A stretch of DNA of 64,000 nt, taken from contig JAPEHQ010000013.1 of the NCBI GenBank assembly GCA_027405735.1, positions 434,001 through 498,000 of the forward strand. Reading direction: 5' to 3'. A program made the translations under genes and the position numbers. Within the stretch, counting starts at the first letter, position 1, and each line of letters begins with the position of its first letter. This DNA comes from Mucor racemosus. Taxonomy: Eukaryota; Mucoromycota; Mucoromycetes; Mucorales; Mucoraceae. This document shows positions 23,516 to 37,498 of the stretch, one piece after another. Below the pieces are notes generated by a model that saw nothing but the letters and a program-made list of their open reading frames with translations, was not told the origin of the DNA and made no database searches.

Positions 23516-24879
23516 TATGCGTGATGATAAATACTAAATTGACGGAAGCTACATACCTTTGGGCATTATTCTTAAGCTTTTAGTTACATATAAAATGTTT
23601 CTTGATTGAGTGAAAAGTGATAGGCCCTTAATAGTATTGTTCGTGCAGCAATAATTACCCTGAAGTCCATTATTAAGAATAAATTAAAGTTGGCGACAAA
23701 CTGATTTCTAACTGATGATAACTGAAGTCGGAACTGATAGAAATCAACAAAATACGATTAACAATATTATTCACCGAGCTCATTTTGAGTCTCTCTGAAA
23801 AATGACTAAAGATATTCCATTATGCATGCCTTTATGGTACAATTAGTAATACTCTATTTGTTACTTCTTACTGGATAATGAAAACCAAAATCAAAATATA
23901 CAGACAGTAGTAGGGCTGCAATACAGTTTACATTATTAATTACTGCGTGCAGAATTTCTGAAATAGCACTAAAAATACTGGAGCAAAGAAAAGAAGAAAA
24001 CAATTGGTAATCTTTTGAAAGCTGCGCATTGAAATTTAAAACGAAAAAAAAGGTGAGGGGATGATTAGCTGCGGTTCTAGCCCGGCAAACAGAAGTCCCG
24101 AACAAAATCCGTTTACACGAGTTTCGAACCCACAACCTCTCCGTTTGAACTAGCTGTAAAGCGCATAAGTCTAGCAACTAGGACAAACGTCCCCTCTATG
24201 CTTGCTTTTTTTAATTGCTGTCCTTCTACTTATCTCTTATTTTGTTTTTCTCGATTTGTGCAATATTGAGTAATTTGACCACATTGTTTTTCTTTGGTAT
24301 ATAATGCTGCTATTTGCGGAGTACCAGTAGCAATTTGGTTTACAAAAAAATCTTTATTCCTGATCGAAATATAAAGAGAAATCTGTTATTTTTGCCCTAT
24401 ATCATAAAACTATGCTAGGTACACTAATGCGAAAGCTGACTTTATTTCATTTAAATACATAACTAAAGTTTCCAGTGAGCATATAATCAATAGATTCAAA
24501 ATAGTGATACGTATATATATAATAATACAAAAAATTAGTAGTAAGTAAAACGTGTATTATATATATAGTAACAAACTTTTTATAATTTATAAAAGTTACT
24601 ACGGTCATCAATGTTGAAAATACCAGATCTTGTCCTATCTCCACAAGAAAACAATAACTGCTAACTCAGTATATATTATATGATAAAATCGATTTTTAGA
24701 TTTTTTCTATGTAGAAGAAGCTTAAAAAAATCACACTCTATGATATTTATGTACTGATTTTTCTTACTAATTAATCAATAGAAAAGTTACAATTTATTTT
24801 GCTTGTTCTGTCCTTCACGACCTATCTTGACTTGCTGTAGTACACGAAGAAACTACGCTCGATAAGTTAAAATGAATTT
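23516..24879. other. Gene-free region between repeats
   Basis: AT-rich spacer between a family A and a family B copy. It contains the tRNA-like segment at 24115-24196 and small ORFs (23854-24177 and 24447-24644, minus) with no recognised similarity. Nothing else is supported. Confidence 0.4.
24115..24196 (-). ncRNA. tRNA-derived SINE or tRNA pseudogene candidate
   Basis: On the minus strand a GGGGACG start is followed by TGTCCTAGTTGC, resembling a pol III A box, and about 45 nt later by GTGGGTTCGAAACTC, resembling a B box and T-loop. The segment is GC-richer than its surroundings. The T stem pairs poorly, and no acceptor stem complementary to GGGGACG is seen at the 3' side, so a functional tRNA is unlikely. 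A tRNA-headed SINE or a tRNA relic fits better. Confidence 0.35.
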
Positions 24880-26300
24880 TAATATTAAATTTGAATTTCC
24901 AACGAAAAATTTTATACTGTAGTTTCAATCTTCAAAATCGGAGTATGCTTTCTTTCTATAACTAACCTCATAATAAACATCTCTAGGATATACTTTAGGC
25001 ACTACTAAACAGACATGAATTGGTCGCATTATGCTACCTATTTCTAAATTTATTTTTTATCTCACAAAAGACTTAAAAACGCGTAAAATTCATTGCTTTC
25101 CCTTAAAAACTGGGTCGCATTTTTCATCCCTGCTCTACTTTTTGTTTTCACTAAATAACACCAAGAAAAAATTATATGCCAATGTACCTGAGATAATCAG
25201 CTTTAATCCAAAAATAAGTATCCGGAAATATCCTATTTTTTGCAGTTGGTAATAATTTTTCAGTGCTAATGTTTCAGATTTTTTACGCGTATTTCACTGC
25301 TAATGGATTGAAAACTTTGAGGCTTTATATCTCCAGAAAAAATTAAGCTATACTAGCTTTTTTTAATAACGAAACTTACTTGTTTTGAGGTGCTCTATAA
25401 CATATTTTAATATAAAAAAATTCTGAGCATTTTTATTTTTTTTCATTTTTTTTCATGTTTTTGCAGTAGATTTCAAAATATTCATTAAATTGAGCAATAT
25501 TTTTTTTACATTCGTATCATGGACCTTGTTGAGCTCTTTCGGACCCAATTTAAGATTTTTCAAAATATTGATTTTTCGTGGAGATATCCTTAAAAATGTG
25601 TATAAAGGAACACTTTTGTTTCCAGGCTCAATTTTCCCTTGTATACCCTCATCCCAAATTCTGAATTCGAAAAAAAAAGTTGACAAAAATCTCGGTTTCT
25701 CTACGAAAAATGCAGCTAGAAGGTTTCGCAATAGCTCGATCAATAGACAATAATTTTGCGCATAATTACCATTACTTATATTTAGAATATGTTTATAAAA
25801 AGTGATGTGTATCTTTGAAAAACGTTCAAAAGTTTAATCACATTTTACGCAAAATTTAATATAAAACATTTGCCTGAATTTTGTTTAAGTAAATGAAGAA
25901 TTCAAAACCGTACAAAAACCATTTAATACACTAGATCGACTTACTTTGCGGTTCATCAGCTACTAAACGATTTTGTTTTTTGAATCATTTTCTGATCGAT
26001 TCGTGAAATCAATTTTGGGACTCAGTTATCATAGACTGTAAGCTGTGATATGAATTATTATTTTCCTTTTATCAATGAAAAATGAATATTTTTTGTTGAA
26101 ACAAAATATGCAGTATAGTGTTCAGTTAGATCTATCTTATTGTTACAAAGAATTAATACTTCAACAATTGGTTTTAGGTCCATTTAGGTCAATATTATAC
26201 CGGTGCACTTATATTATGACATTAACTTTTTTATTTTCGGACAGATATCAATGGACCATAAAGGGAAGGTATATAATCTTTGAATATTTGATGTAAAAAG
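24880..26300 (-). repeat. Repeat family B, copy 3
   Basis: Inverted relative to copy 1 and one of the fullest copies. It runs from a segment near 24885-25010 (AATCTTCAAAAT, TAACCTCATAATAAAC) to the opposite end near 26300 (TTTGAATATTTGATG). Its outer right part (26160-26290, with TCGGACAGATATCAATGGACC) matches the outer left parts of copies 4 and 5 in reverse complement, which defines the element as about 1.4-1.5 kb. Confidence 0.75.
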
Positions 26301-29300
26301 ATTCGAATTCCTTCTGAAAACCATATAAAATCTATTTTTGCAATTAGAAGTAGAAATTCCTATCTCGATGAATACTTTTGTTTAGTTTTTATGATGTTTC
26401 TACATCGGGCTTTTTTGAGTACACAATAGAGCCAGTTATGTTTTATAACCTGTCGTTGGCCTTGTGTGTATTGCAGGAATTATTTATCAGAATTGCCCAG
26501 GTATATACTTTCTTAAATACGACAAAGAAAATAAATAAATACTTCAACTTAGGCTACGGAAGGGACATATTTATCAGTCTTGTAATTGATCAGCGATCCT
26601 TTTTTTTTTTAAAAAAAAAAAGTTTAAAATTTCGACAATACTTCGGAAAGGTACAATCGTAAACATATTGTTATTTTTATAACCAATAGTAAAATAACAG
26701 ATGACAATGTACATGTAAAGATTTCCATTTATTTCAAGTCATATGGGCAGTTAATTTTGAATTTAAATTACAAAGGACTGAGCAAATGAATACATCATAA
26801 AGCGATGTAAATGCACATTTTGTACCACTTTTTATATCTTTGAGTGAGTGAGTTAAAGTCTTATCAGGACGTCAGGCAAAGGTACAGATATAGAGTTAAC
26901 CGTTAATTTCATGTATGTTTCCCATGGCGAGAGCTATTTAGCCTTAGCAATCAAAATAAAAATCAAATCATTTACTTGCCATCATTTGAAACAGAGAATT
27001 ATAGTTGTGTTCAAGTTGATCATGTATATTGACATCATTCCTAAATTACCTTAGAAGGGTAAATAATTTATATTGCGGGTATTACTGTGCTACATGCTTC
27101 TGTTTGCAAGTGATGTTCGTTATTCTTAGTTAAATTGCACAAATTTATTAAGGTGTAACTTAAAATATAGTGTTGTGATGATCAATGCGAGTCTGTGCCA
27201 CAATATAGTCAAGTTACACTTGACCTAAATGCTTATATCTTAGTTCCTTTGTTTATAGTGTAATTAAAAAGCTAGTTCTTTCTTTTGAACAAAATCCGCA
27301 AATCAGTATAAACAAATACATGTTTATTGCAGAGATCACAAAATATAAACTGTGCATGGTACAAGTAATAGCAAGGAAAAAAAAGTTGTTTGTACATTAC
27401 TTCTTATTATTCTATTACATTAACTTTATTAGAACCTTTCTAGAGAGTGAATTTTTTCTCTTATTTCTTTGAGTATGTCATCCCACTGCTCTTTCCCCAA
27501 TCTTTTTTCTTTGAGGAGTGAAAATGACAGTTTTGTAAGAGTTATTGGTGATTTGTTATACAATCAAGATGTTGTATATTATATTGCAAAACACAGCTGA
27601 TGTTTAAGATTGCTATTGTCCTACAATCTGAATTGATTCACTTGATCGATTTACTTTATTCAAAAAGTGCAGATCAAAAAGATTATTTTTTATTTGATAC
27701 GATAGTAATGTATCACCTGTTATAAACTGTGATACATAATCAGAATAAAAATAAATAAAAAACATTGGGGTCTATTGAACTAAAAAAAAAAAAAAACTGT
27801 TATTATTTACGCACTTTTCTATATGGATAACATCCGTAGCTCAGCAGAAGAAAAAAGAATATAACAGCACCATTTTCAACATGAAATTGTTGATTTTTAT
27901 TTTTCCCATGCTTCGTATTGTTTGCTTCAAATTTCTAGACCCTTTTTAATTTTAAATGATTTATGCATAAAGTTTTAAACAAATCTTATCTTGAAAATAC
28001 TCCATAATTATATGCATTTTTCAATCTATCTATCAATTGCTCTTCTTATACATTGAAATAGACACATTATACAGACAATTGCTGTAAAACTATAGTACCA
28101 CATTGAGATTAGAGCGAAAAATAGTTGGGGGAGTATATATTGATGGGAGTACAATATTTTAACCATGAGGAATCATTGGTTTATTCATAAAAATAAACCG
28201 AATAAAAAGGCGGGGAAGTTGAGTATACTTTAATATAGACTCACTGCATGCAGCAGAAAAAAGCGCATATATTGTTTTCCGCTTTATATACAAATATGTA
28301 TATAAACAAGCAAAAGCAATGAAATGTCAAGTTTACATATTACAAAGAAGGAGTATTTGTAACTACCATATATGTGCAAAATACGACTTTAATCATCATA
28401 TATATTCCATTAATTGCCACATTTACCACGTTATTCGAGTACACAATATAATATCAAATGTCATAATTCTTTGCCTATGGGAAATTACATTTGGCAAAAA
28501 AAGAAAACCCAAGTTACAAAAAGTATTCAAACTTGTCAATGACTAAAGTGGATTGCTGTATGATTAAAAAATGATTAATTTAATTTATGGCGTGTATTTT
28601 TCACATACTACACATTTGAATGTCTACTACTATAATATCACCAAAACGTACATATACATTGTACGGAGTGTGTAAAATATATCTGTACAACACTGACAAA
28701 CTATGATATACACTGTTTTATATTATTACTAACTGTATAAAGTATTTTATTATTTTGTTGCTACCATAATCCAAACCAGTAGATCCATGTTTATTTGTAT
28801 TTTATATATTTATACTCGCACCATTTTTTTTTTTCGGTTTGATCCAGGAACCAAATATTTCGAAATTTGAATGTCCTCTAAAAGATCAGTTTTACTATGC
28901 TTTTTTTGACATTAAAATATGTGATACCATCTTCTACTTTACCTTGTAGAACCACAGTGGTTATAAATAAACTCGTCAAATATGCTAAACTATATAAAAA
29001 ATGAATTGCATTCCACAAATTCAATCATCTTTTCGGGTTAAAGAAAGGAATATGGACATACATAGACAAAAATCAGTTTTAAGAGATAGTATAGACAATA
29101 ACTGCAAATAAATAAATAAAAAAAAAAAGCCTGAAATACGCCTCATTGTAGCAATATAATTTAGATCCATACACATAATACTTGTATTTAACTATATATA
29201 CTAGTATAATTAAGTGGTGTGGGTATTTCACATGAAGTATTAAATGCAACATCTATACAGTCATCATCGTTTTACCTTGTATCCCCCCAAAAAAGAACAG

Positions 29301-29534
29301 GGAAATGTATATAATAAGCATGTCAAATCTGCACCCTTTTTAAAATTTCTTTAAATCATCAATTCTCTTACTTCCCTCATAATCCTTCTATTCCATTTGG
29401 GGTTTTATAGCTTTGTTAATCAAGTTATTCTTCTCCCAAACATTCCCTTTTTTTTTTTTGATTTTTACTATCCTTTTATTATAAACAACAACAACAATAA
29501 CAAAACAACCTCCTTTCTTTAATATAAATTACAA
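26301..29534. other. Long gene-free region
   Basis: About 3.2 kb of AT-rich DNA upstream of the DUF3712-type gene. It includes a T-run followed directly by an A-run (about 26600-26625) and scattered homopolymers. ORFs at 26378-26662 and 28319-28546 have no recognised similarity. The 100 bp before the ATG at 29535 are pyrimidine-rich with a T-run (about 29450), followed by a CAA-rich leader (29486-29510), consistent with a promoter and 5' UTR. Confidence 0.45.
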
Positions 29535-32500
29535 ATGGTCGCTGATCATTTGAATCAACATATAACTCATGATGATGTTGTAAATGAACAAGGGAATGAT
29601 GACTATTATCACCCTAGTTCTGGCGAAGAAAATCATGTTTTACGTACAAATAGTAACGAGTTAATGGAAGAATACTCTGAAAAACCAGCTGCACCTCCAA
29701 AACGTCGATTTTATAAGAAAAAGAAGTATTGGATCATTTGCGCAATTATCACTGTAATCGTTGTTATTGTAGTGGTTTGTTTAGCCATCTTTGTATTTTT
29801 CCCAATGATTGCTCAATCTTTAATGAATCAATCTAACATTGGAGTTAATAATGCACAAATTACATTTAATAAGCCTGGTGCTCTTAATGATCAAACTTAC
29901 AGTAAACGAGATGGTGATAATATGAATACTACATTTTACATGAACATGGAAAGTTCTCTTAGCAACACAGGTCCTTTCTCTGCTGATATTAAGTTTCATA
30001 ATCCAATTGATGTTCTTTATAAAGATCAAGTGCTTGGTAACATTTACCTTTATAACGACACTCATATCTCTGGTGGTTCTGGTTCTTTAAATGCAATTAC
30101 TCCATTTTTGATTAGAGATCAAGTGGCTTTTTCTGCTTTTGCAAAAGACATGTTGGCTGTAGATGAGTTTAAATGGACACTAAGAGGAAAACTCGACATT
30201 ACGGCTCTTACAAGGTAAAGACCATAACTTTAATACCTCACTATTTGTTACACCGCATTCATATATTAACACACTCTTTTTATAGAACTGCTACTGTAAA
30301 TCTTGACAAAGAAATTACCTTAAATGGTATGAACGGTTTCCCAAATGTAAAGATTGAATCTTTTGAACTTCCTGGTGATGACCCTGCTGGTGGTATCCTT
30401 GTGGAACTTGGTACTGTACTTACTAGCCCTTCTCCTATTGGTGTTCAACTTGGCACAATTACTCTTGCTATCGGTTATGATGGCGTTGCTTTGGGTAACG
30501 TTAAGGCTGAAAATGTCAATTTGCAAAAGGGTGAAAACAAGATTCTTCTCAAGGGTACATTAGTTCCTCAAAATGATACAAACTCTCTTGATAAAGTTGG
30601 TACCCTGTTCTCAAATTACGTCTCTGGTGTCATCTCAAATACCTCTGCTACTGGTATCTCTGCTGCTCCTGATGGTGTTAATGCTATTGAATGGCTTTCT
30701 GAAGGCTTTAAAACTGTCCAGCTCAACGTTGCTTTAGGTGCTGCTGAGCCTCTCAAGATTATTAATGCTGTTAGCATGGGGTATCTTGATTTGAAGTTTG
30801 ATCCTGCTAATCCTTATAGTCCTATTGCTACTGCTCCTAGTGTTAATGCTAATTTCCAAATTCCATTTGGTTTCTCTTTAAACATTACTGAAGTAACTCA
30901 AAACATTTCTCTTGCTGTTAATACTTCTGGCACTCAAACTACTGATTTTGCTGTTATCCAAGTTCCTTTAGTTCCTGCTGTCAGTGATCAAAAGGCTGGT
31001 ACTCTTAAGTTTGCTATTGATAACAGTGCTATTGCTGGTATTCCTGGCGAAGAATCTGTTTTCAATGAATATACTTATGCTTTAACTGCTTCTGATAACT
31101 ATACTTTTATGGTTTCTGGTAATGCTTCTACTAAAACGCAAACCCCAATTGGTCCTATTACATTGGGTGGTATCACTTTCACTGTACCTACATCCTTGAA
31201 TGGTCTTCAATTCTTGAATAGCTCTGCTACTGTCATCAATTCTCTTGATGTTACTGGTGGTACATCTGAAAACCTTTTGCTTGGTATCAATGTCACCATG
31301 GTGAATCCATCTGATTTCAGTATCTCTACTGGAGATGTTAGCTTTATTATGGGTGCTAGTAATACTGACCTTGGTCTCGTTACATTGAAGAATCTTTCTT
31401 TGGCTCGTGGTTCAAATACTGTTTTAGCTGAAGCTACATTTGATCCTAAATCCTCTGATGTTGGACAAAATCTCTTGAGTACATTTGTTATGGGCCAAGA
31501 TAATGGTGTTCAAATCTCTGGTTACCAAAACTCTACTTCTATCTCCTCTCTTGCTGGTCCATTAAGTGTTGTAAGCCTTTCTTCAACTCTCCCTGGTCTC
31601 AAGACAGCCTTGATTCAAGGTGGTGCTTTAACTGTTTTATCTGATACTACAAAGACTGGTATTGTTGGTGTCAAGGTCTCCATTGCTAATCCTTTCACTG
31701 TTGGTTTGTCCATTACAAAGGTTACTGCTGCTGCTACATTTGTTGGTATGCCTGTCGGTAATATTGATCAAGATATTAGCAGTAGCCCCTATGTTATTCC
31801 TGGAAAAGCAACTGCTGAATCTCAAGATCTGAACATGAACATGAACATTGAACCTGCTTCTGTTGCTTTATTATTGCGTACACTTGCTGTTCAAGCAGAT
31901 ATGGACACCAAATCTCTTGATGCCTTGTTAGGTTTAGGTGGTTTCAACATTGCTGGTCAAGAAGAAATTTCTGCTGATGCTAGTATGTTTACTAATTTCA
32001 ACATTTCTACCTATGTTATGGATGCCATGAAAGCTCTTAAGGTTGATTTATCTCTTTCATCTGGATTAACAATTGGTGATTATTCTTCTGATTTGGCTTT
32101 CTCTCAATCTAGTATTGCTATCTCTACTGATAATACTGTTCTTCAGCTCATTCCTATTGTTGGTCAACCTATTGTCCAACAAATTGTCGATGGTGCTGTA
32201 CTTGCTTTTGAGAGTGTTATTCTTTCTGCTCCTACAAATAATGATTTCACTGTTCAAATGAAGGGTAGTATCACTAAATCTGGTCCTATGGATGCTACTA
32301 TTAGTTTCCCTACTCCTCTTAATGTCGCATGGCAGGGTAAGGCTCTTGGTACTGTATCTATGCCTGACATTAATGCCAAGGCTGATGTGGGTGCTTCTTT
32401 TGATGTTACTGGTAAATTCACTATTTCTAATACTGATGATATGGCTACATTTGCTGCCTACATGATCAATAACAAAGATTTCGTTTGGGATATTACCACT

Positions 32501-34720
32501 CAAGATGTCAGTGTTAATGCCCTTGGCTTTACTTTCACAAAGATTACCATGGAGAAGTTTATTACTTTAGCTGGTGCCAGTGGATTTAAAGATGCTGTTA
32601 CCATCAACTCATTTGATTTACCCTCAAACGATCCTGCTGGTGGTATCACTCTTACTGCTAAAACATCCATTAAGAATCCCAGTCAAGTTGGTTTCAATCT
32701 TGCTGGCGTTGCCTTTGAAACTTTCTATAAAGGTGTTGATCTTGGACCTCTTGCATCTAATGGAGCTGCTGTATTCCCTCCTCAAGGTACAGCTTCTATT
32801 GACATGAAGGGTCGTTTGATTCCTCAAGATTCTGCTGAAGGTCTTAAGGCTATTACTGAAGTCTTTGATAACTACCTAGGTGCTAATGATTCACTTGTTG
32901 ATGTTAAGGGTGTCTCTGGCTCTGGTCCTAACGGAGACGTTAGCTGGCTTACCAGTGCTTTCAAGACATTAACTATCCAAGATGTTGTTTTACCTGGTCC
33001 CAAGGCTAAACCTGAATTGATTCCTGCTATTACAATGAAAGATATGCAACTTGATTTCACAAAAGATCAATGGGCACCTCCTACTGGATCCAACAACGTA
33101 CAAGCTCAACTCAAGAGCCCCTTTGGTTTCCCTCTTGGCGTTAGTCAACTCAATATGGCAGTTACTGCAAATTATCAAGGTCATGATGTTGCATCTCTTG
33201 CTGTCCCCGATGAAAAGGCAACCACTAGCTCTTCTGGTTTGGTTACTACCCAATTCAAGGATATTCCTTTCAAGGTTATTGATAAAACTATCTTTACTGG
33301 ATTTGTTCAACTCTTGACTTTAAGTCCTAGTGTCACTTTCGGTTTAGAAGGTACTACTAATGCCATTGCTGAAACTGCTGTTGGTGCTCTTAGTTTGAAT
33401 AATATTGGTTTCAATGTCGATACTACATTATCGGGTAAGTTTTTATTTGTGAAAATTATAAGCTTTTATTAACACATTAAACCATGATTAGGTTTCGCTA
33501 ACTTTGGAGGTAAGCTTACAATCAACACTGTTGATGTTGTTGGTGGTACATCTGAATATGTTCTTATTGACATTACCTTCACAATGAGCAATCCTTCCAA
33601 TATTACTATCACTGTTGGTGATATTAACTTTGATGTTGTTATGAATGAATTTGATGCTGTTGTTGGTCGTGTCTACGTTAAAGACGCTGTCATCCCTCCA
33701 GGTGGCAAGACTTATAACGCTGAAATGCGTTTAGGTGAAAAGAGTACCAACTCTAAAGCTGTTAGCCAAATGCTTGGGGATTACTTGACATCTGCCAAGA
33801 TTCCTTTGACTATTAAGGGTTCTTCTGATTCTACAAAGATTGCCCCTTTGGGTCCTGGTTTATCTTCTATCAAGCTTGCTACTGAAATGACTGGTATTGC
33901 TGGTAATTTAATTAGTCAAATTGCTGTCAAGGGTAGTATCATTGGTCTTTTGATCCAAAACAAAGGCAGTGCCTCAATCACCCTCAAAAATCCTTTGCAT
34001 GCTCCTTTTGCTATCAAGTCTGTCAAAGCTGCTGTTGTTTTCAAGCCTTCTTCTGGTGCTGCTCCTTTCACCGTTGGTACAATTGATTACAATCTTCCTA
34101 GCCCTGCTACTGTTCCTGCTCAAGGTCAAATGACTACTGATGAATGGCCTGTTAGTATCGAAGGCTCTGGTATTGAACATCTTGGTCAAATGCTTGGTTT
34201 GTTACTTGATCCCGAAAAGTATTTTGATGTTCAACAAAATGTAACAGTTTCTGTTGGTGATGGTTATAATTCTGAAATGTTCTACTATCAGGATAAAGTT
34301 CCTTTCACTATTCAAATTGATAGTCTTCCTCCAATTGGTATTACTGCCAGCTCTCTCTCCAAGATGACTCTTCCTTCCAATATCACTTCTACTACTGATC
34401 CCAACCTTTTGGAACAAATGATCAAGGATATTTTATCTGGAAAGACTCCTGCTAGCAGCAGCGCCATCTCTTCTACCGCTGATGCTACATCTACAGTAAC
34501 TAGTTCTTCCTCTATTAAAGCTACCGAAACCACAACTGAGGCTTCTGCTACAACTGAGGCTTCTGCTACAACTACCAAGGATAGTGAAGAAAAGACTACA
34601 ACCACTGAAGCCAAACCTACTGCCACTACAACCACTGAAAACGATTCCGAAACTAAATCTACTACTACAGAAGCTGCTGAAACAACTACTAAAAAACCAT
34701 TCTTCTCTCTTCCTTTCTAA
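29535..34720 (+). CDS. Single-pass membrane protein with duplicated DUF3712/LEA-like repeats
   Basis: Three exons, 29535-30214, 30286-33434 and 33492-34720, give 1,685 aa. A 64-residue charged N-terminus ending in KRRFYKKKK precedes one transmembrane segment (about residues 65-90, IITVIVVIVVVCLAIFVFF), predicting a type II protein with a very large lumenal or extracellular part. That part is two homologous units of about 750 aa: LPGDDPAGGI (about 253) recurs as LPSNDPAGGI (about 1004), and DVTGGTSENLLL (about 546) as DVVGGTSEYVLI (about 1289). The beta-rich pattern fits the fungal DUF3712 (AsmA/LEA2-like) families, whose molecular role is poorly known; yeast vacuolar-membrane Tag1 may be a distant relative (inference). 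The C-terminal 90 residues are Ser/Thr/Ala/Glu-rich. Codons are strongly T-ending (GCT, GGT, TCT, ACT), suggesting high expression. Confidence 0.85.
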
Positions 34721-36479
34721 AAAAGGGCTCTCTCCTTCTCTCTGACCCTCACTGAAAAATAAACTGGTATATATTCCACATATACACTTAATATAATATC
34801 ACATCACTCTTTTGTTTACTCTTTAATATATATATCTTATCACTGAAATACTTATGTATAATTTATCCTTTTTTTTCGCTCATCATACACTTGATTACTA
34901 ATAATAATAATTAAATTTGTTTCTTCTTTAATCTTTACTTTACTAAATTGCTTTTCATATCTATAGCAATAACTATATCAGAACAAATTAGTAAGCTAAA
35001 TAAAATCATCGATTACTAAACCCATAATTTCTTTGATCAATGTATTTGTGGGCATGCGCTTTTTTTGTTTGTATTGATAGTTTACTCTGGGTGCGTAAAT
35101 GATACACATTTGACAGTAAATGGCATTTGTATTAATTAAATTCGACATGAACGATGTGAAAAATCTTAATTTTAAGGCATTATAAACTTAATGTGCCATT
35201 TAAATTTTGGATGACAATTTTTATTCAATTGGGCCTGGAGTTGAGGGTTTGAAAATGTAATAGTTCGATAAAGACTTGCAAGGAAATACATGTATATATG
35301 AATGCATAAATAAAAAATTATACGCACAATTTATAAATAATTCTTAGCATATCATAACTCTAAACTGTTCGCTAAATAGTGAGTAAAAATTCTTTAAATT
35401 CATCGTGTAATATATACAAAAAATATGAAGAATACAAAACATCCTTCATAAGGTGTATATGATCCACTAATAAGCTTTATATTATGTAAATAACTTAATC
35501 AAACATTCGGCTAAATAAAGGATGTGTTTTGGCATTAATCTTACCAACAATGATTTGGAAAATGCTCAAGCAAGGGTGTTTTTGAAATTTGATAGCAAAG
35601 CAAATAGATATTAGCGTTTGCTAATTAGATGTCTTTTGTAGTCTATCCAATTCTTAATCGATTTAAATTTTCAAAAAAAAAAAATTGCCTCATAAAACAG
35701 ATTTTCTTGCTACTGATGTTTGCATTTTAATCAATAAAATTATTTTTAGAATCTTGTTTTATCATTAAATCCATGAAATTTTACATTTTTGTAAGGACTT
35801 AAAAAGTATATACCAGTAGATAATGCTATCTACTATTTGTTTTATCTATCACTCCTGACCATCTAGTAAAGCAACTAATTCAAGAAACAAAGGTTTACGG
35901 TTTTCTAGTATATATATTTTTCTACTATTTGTTTGTTTAACAATTATTTAAATCAATACCTGAAATCCAATGATATTTTTTGAGAACTAAATGTACAACA
36001 TATTGCACCACAACTTTGATTATACATGAAGAAGGCTTTTATTTATTAATTTTCGGTAGTTATCATTGCCGTATATGCTAGTTTTGGCTGATTTAACTTG
36101 CAAAATATCTACTCTAAAATGCCCCCCCCCTAAGATTTTAATTAGCTTCAACATATCTAAAGAAAGTCTTATTAAAGCCTTTGGTGATACGAATGCAATC
36201 GTCGATGCTGAAGCATCGATCCGAGAATTGAAATAGAACGGCAATGCCCTGATTTCTTAATTAAAATTGAAACTAATACTCAATTGGATGCCGGCCAATT
36301 GGAACTAGCATGATATCATTACAAGTGTGATGAATGTAATTGAAATATGGGTGATAACAAAATGTCTGGCGTACGCTGGAGATTGAAATGCAATAATAAT
36401 GAGATTTTATAATATATGATTTTGCTTGGATAACAGCAATAATAGATTGAGCTTAACAGGTTCATGGCAAAGTCAGATT
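34721..36479. other. Gene-free region downstream of the DUF3712-type gene
   Basis: About 1.8 kb of AT-rich spacer. The first 100 bp are probably 3' UTR. A run of ten C lies at about 36122-36131, a rare feature in this AT-rich window. No gene, RNA or repeat is supported. Confidence 0.5.
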
Positions 36480-37490
36480 AAGTCAAATATTCAAAGACGA
36501 TTTACCTTCTCTCTATAGGCTATTGATATTTCCCTGAAAATAGAAGAGTTAAAATAACAGAATATAAGTGCATTCATTTAACACTGACCAAGACTGACCT
36601 AAAATCGATCGTAAAAAATTAAGCACCAGACTTAAGGCATACATATTTTATATTCAAAAGATAGATCTAATTGATTGCTACTTTGTATTTTTTGTTTCAG
36701 CGAAAAATATTAATTTTTCATCGAGATAATCAAAATAATAGTCGATATCACAGCTTACAGCTTATGATAACTGGGTTCCAAAATTTATTTTAAAAAATGG
36801 ACGAAAAATGATGAAAAAAACAAAATCGCTTAATTGCTCATAAACTGCAAAGTAAGTCAACCTAGCATATAAAATATTTTTTGTACAGTTTTAAATTCTG
36901 CATCCATCTAAATACAATTCAGGCAAACATTTTACATTAAATTTTGCGTAAAATTCATTTAAACTTTTAGAGGTTTTTTGAAGATACACATCACTTTTTA
37001 TAAGCATCTTTAAAATATAATAAACTGAAATAATGCGAAAAACAATTATCTATCGATCGAGCCATTGTTGAAGCTTCTAGCTGCATTTTTGGTAGAGAAA
37101 ACAAGATTTTTGTCCAAATTTTTTCAGATTCAGAATTTTGGATGAGGGTATATAAGGGAAAAATAGAAGCTAGAAATGGAGGTACCTTTTTGTACACATT
37201 TTTGAGGATATCTCCACGAAAAATTAATATTTTGAAAAAAACTAAATTGGGTCTGAAAGAGCTCAATGAGCTTGATGACATGAATGGAAAAAAAATGTAG
37301 CTCAATGTAACCAATATTTTGAAACCTACTATAGAAATGCCAAAAAAATGGAAAAAAAATAAAAGTGACCAGAATTTTTTTATACTTAAATATGTTATAA
37401 AGCACTTCAAAACAAGTAAATTTTATTATTAGAAAGTGTTAGTATAGCTTAATTTTTTCTGGAGATATGAAGCCTCAAAGTTTTCAATTA

Positions 37491-37498
37491 GTTAGCAG
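37491..37498. repeat. Target-site duplication, left, GTTAGCAG
   Basis: 8-bp direct repeat flanking the MITE. The second copy is at 37987-37994. The undisturbed family B sequence is visible in copy 2 near 21868-21895 (reverse complement), where GTTAGCAG occurs once. Confidence 0.85.

Noticed and set aside
24115..24196. Functional tRNA gene
   Set aside because: The T stem is weak and no sequence complementary to the GGGGACG acceptor arm is found downstream.
36991..37410. 139-codon ORF within repeat family B as a gene
   Set aside because: The corresponding frame has stops or shifts in the other copies, and no start context or domain is present.
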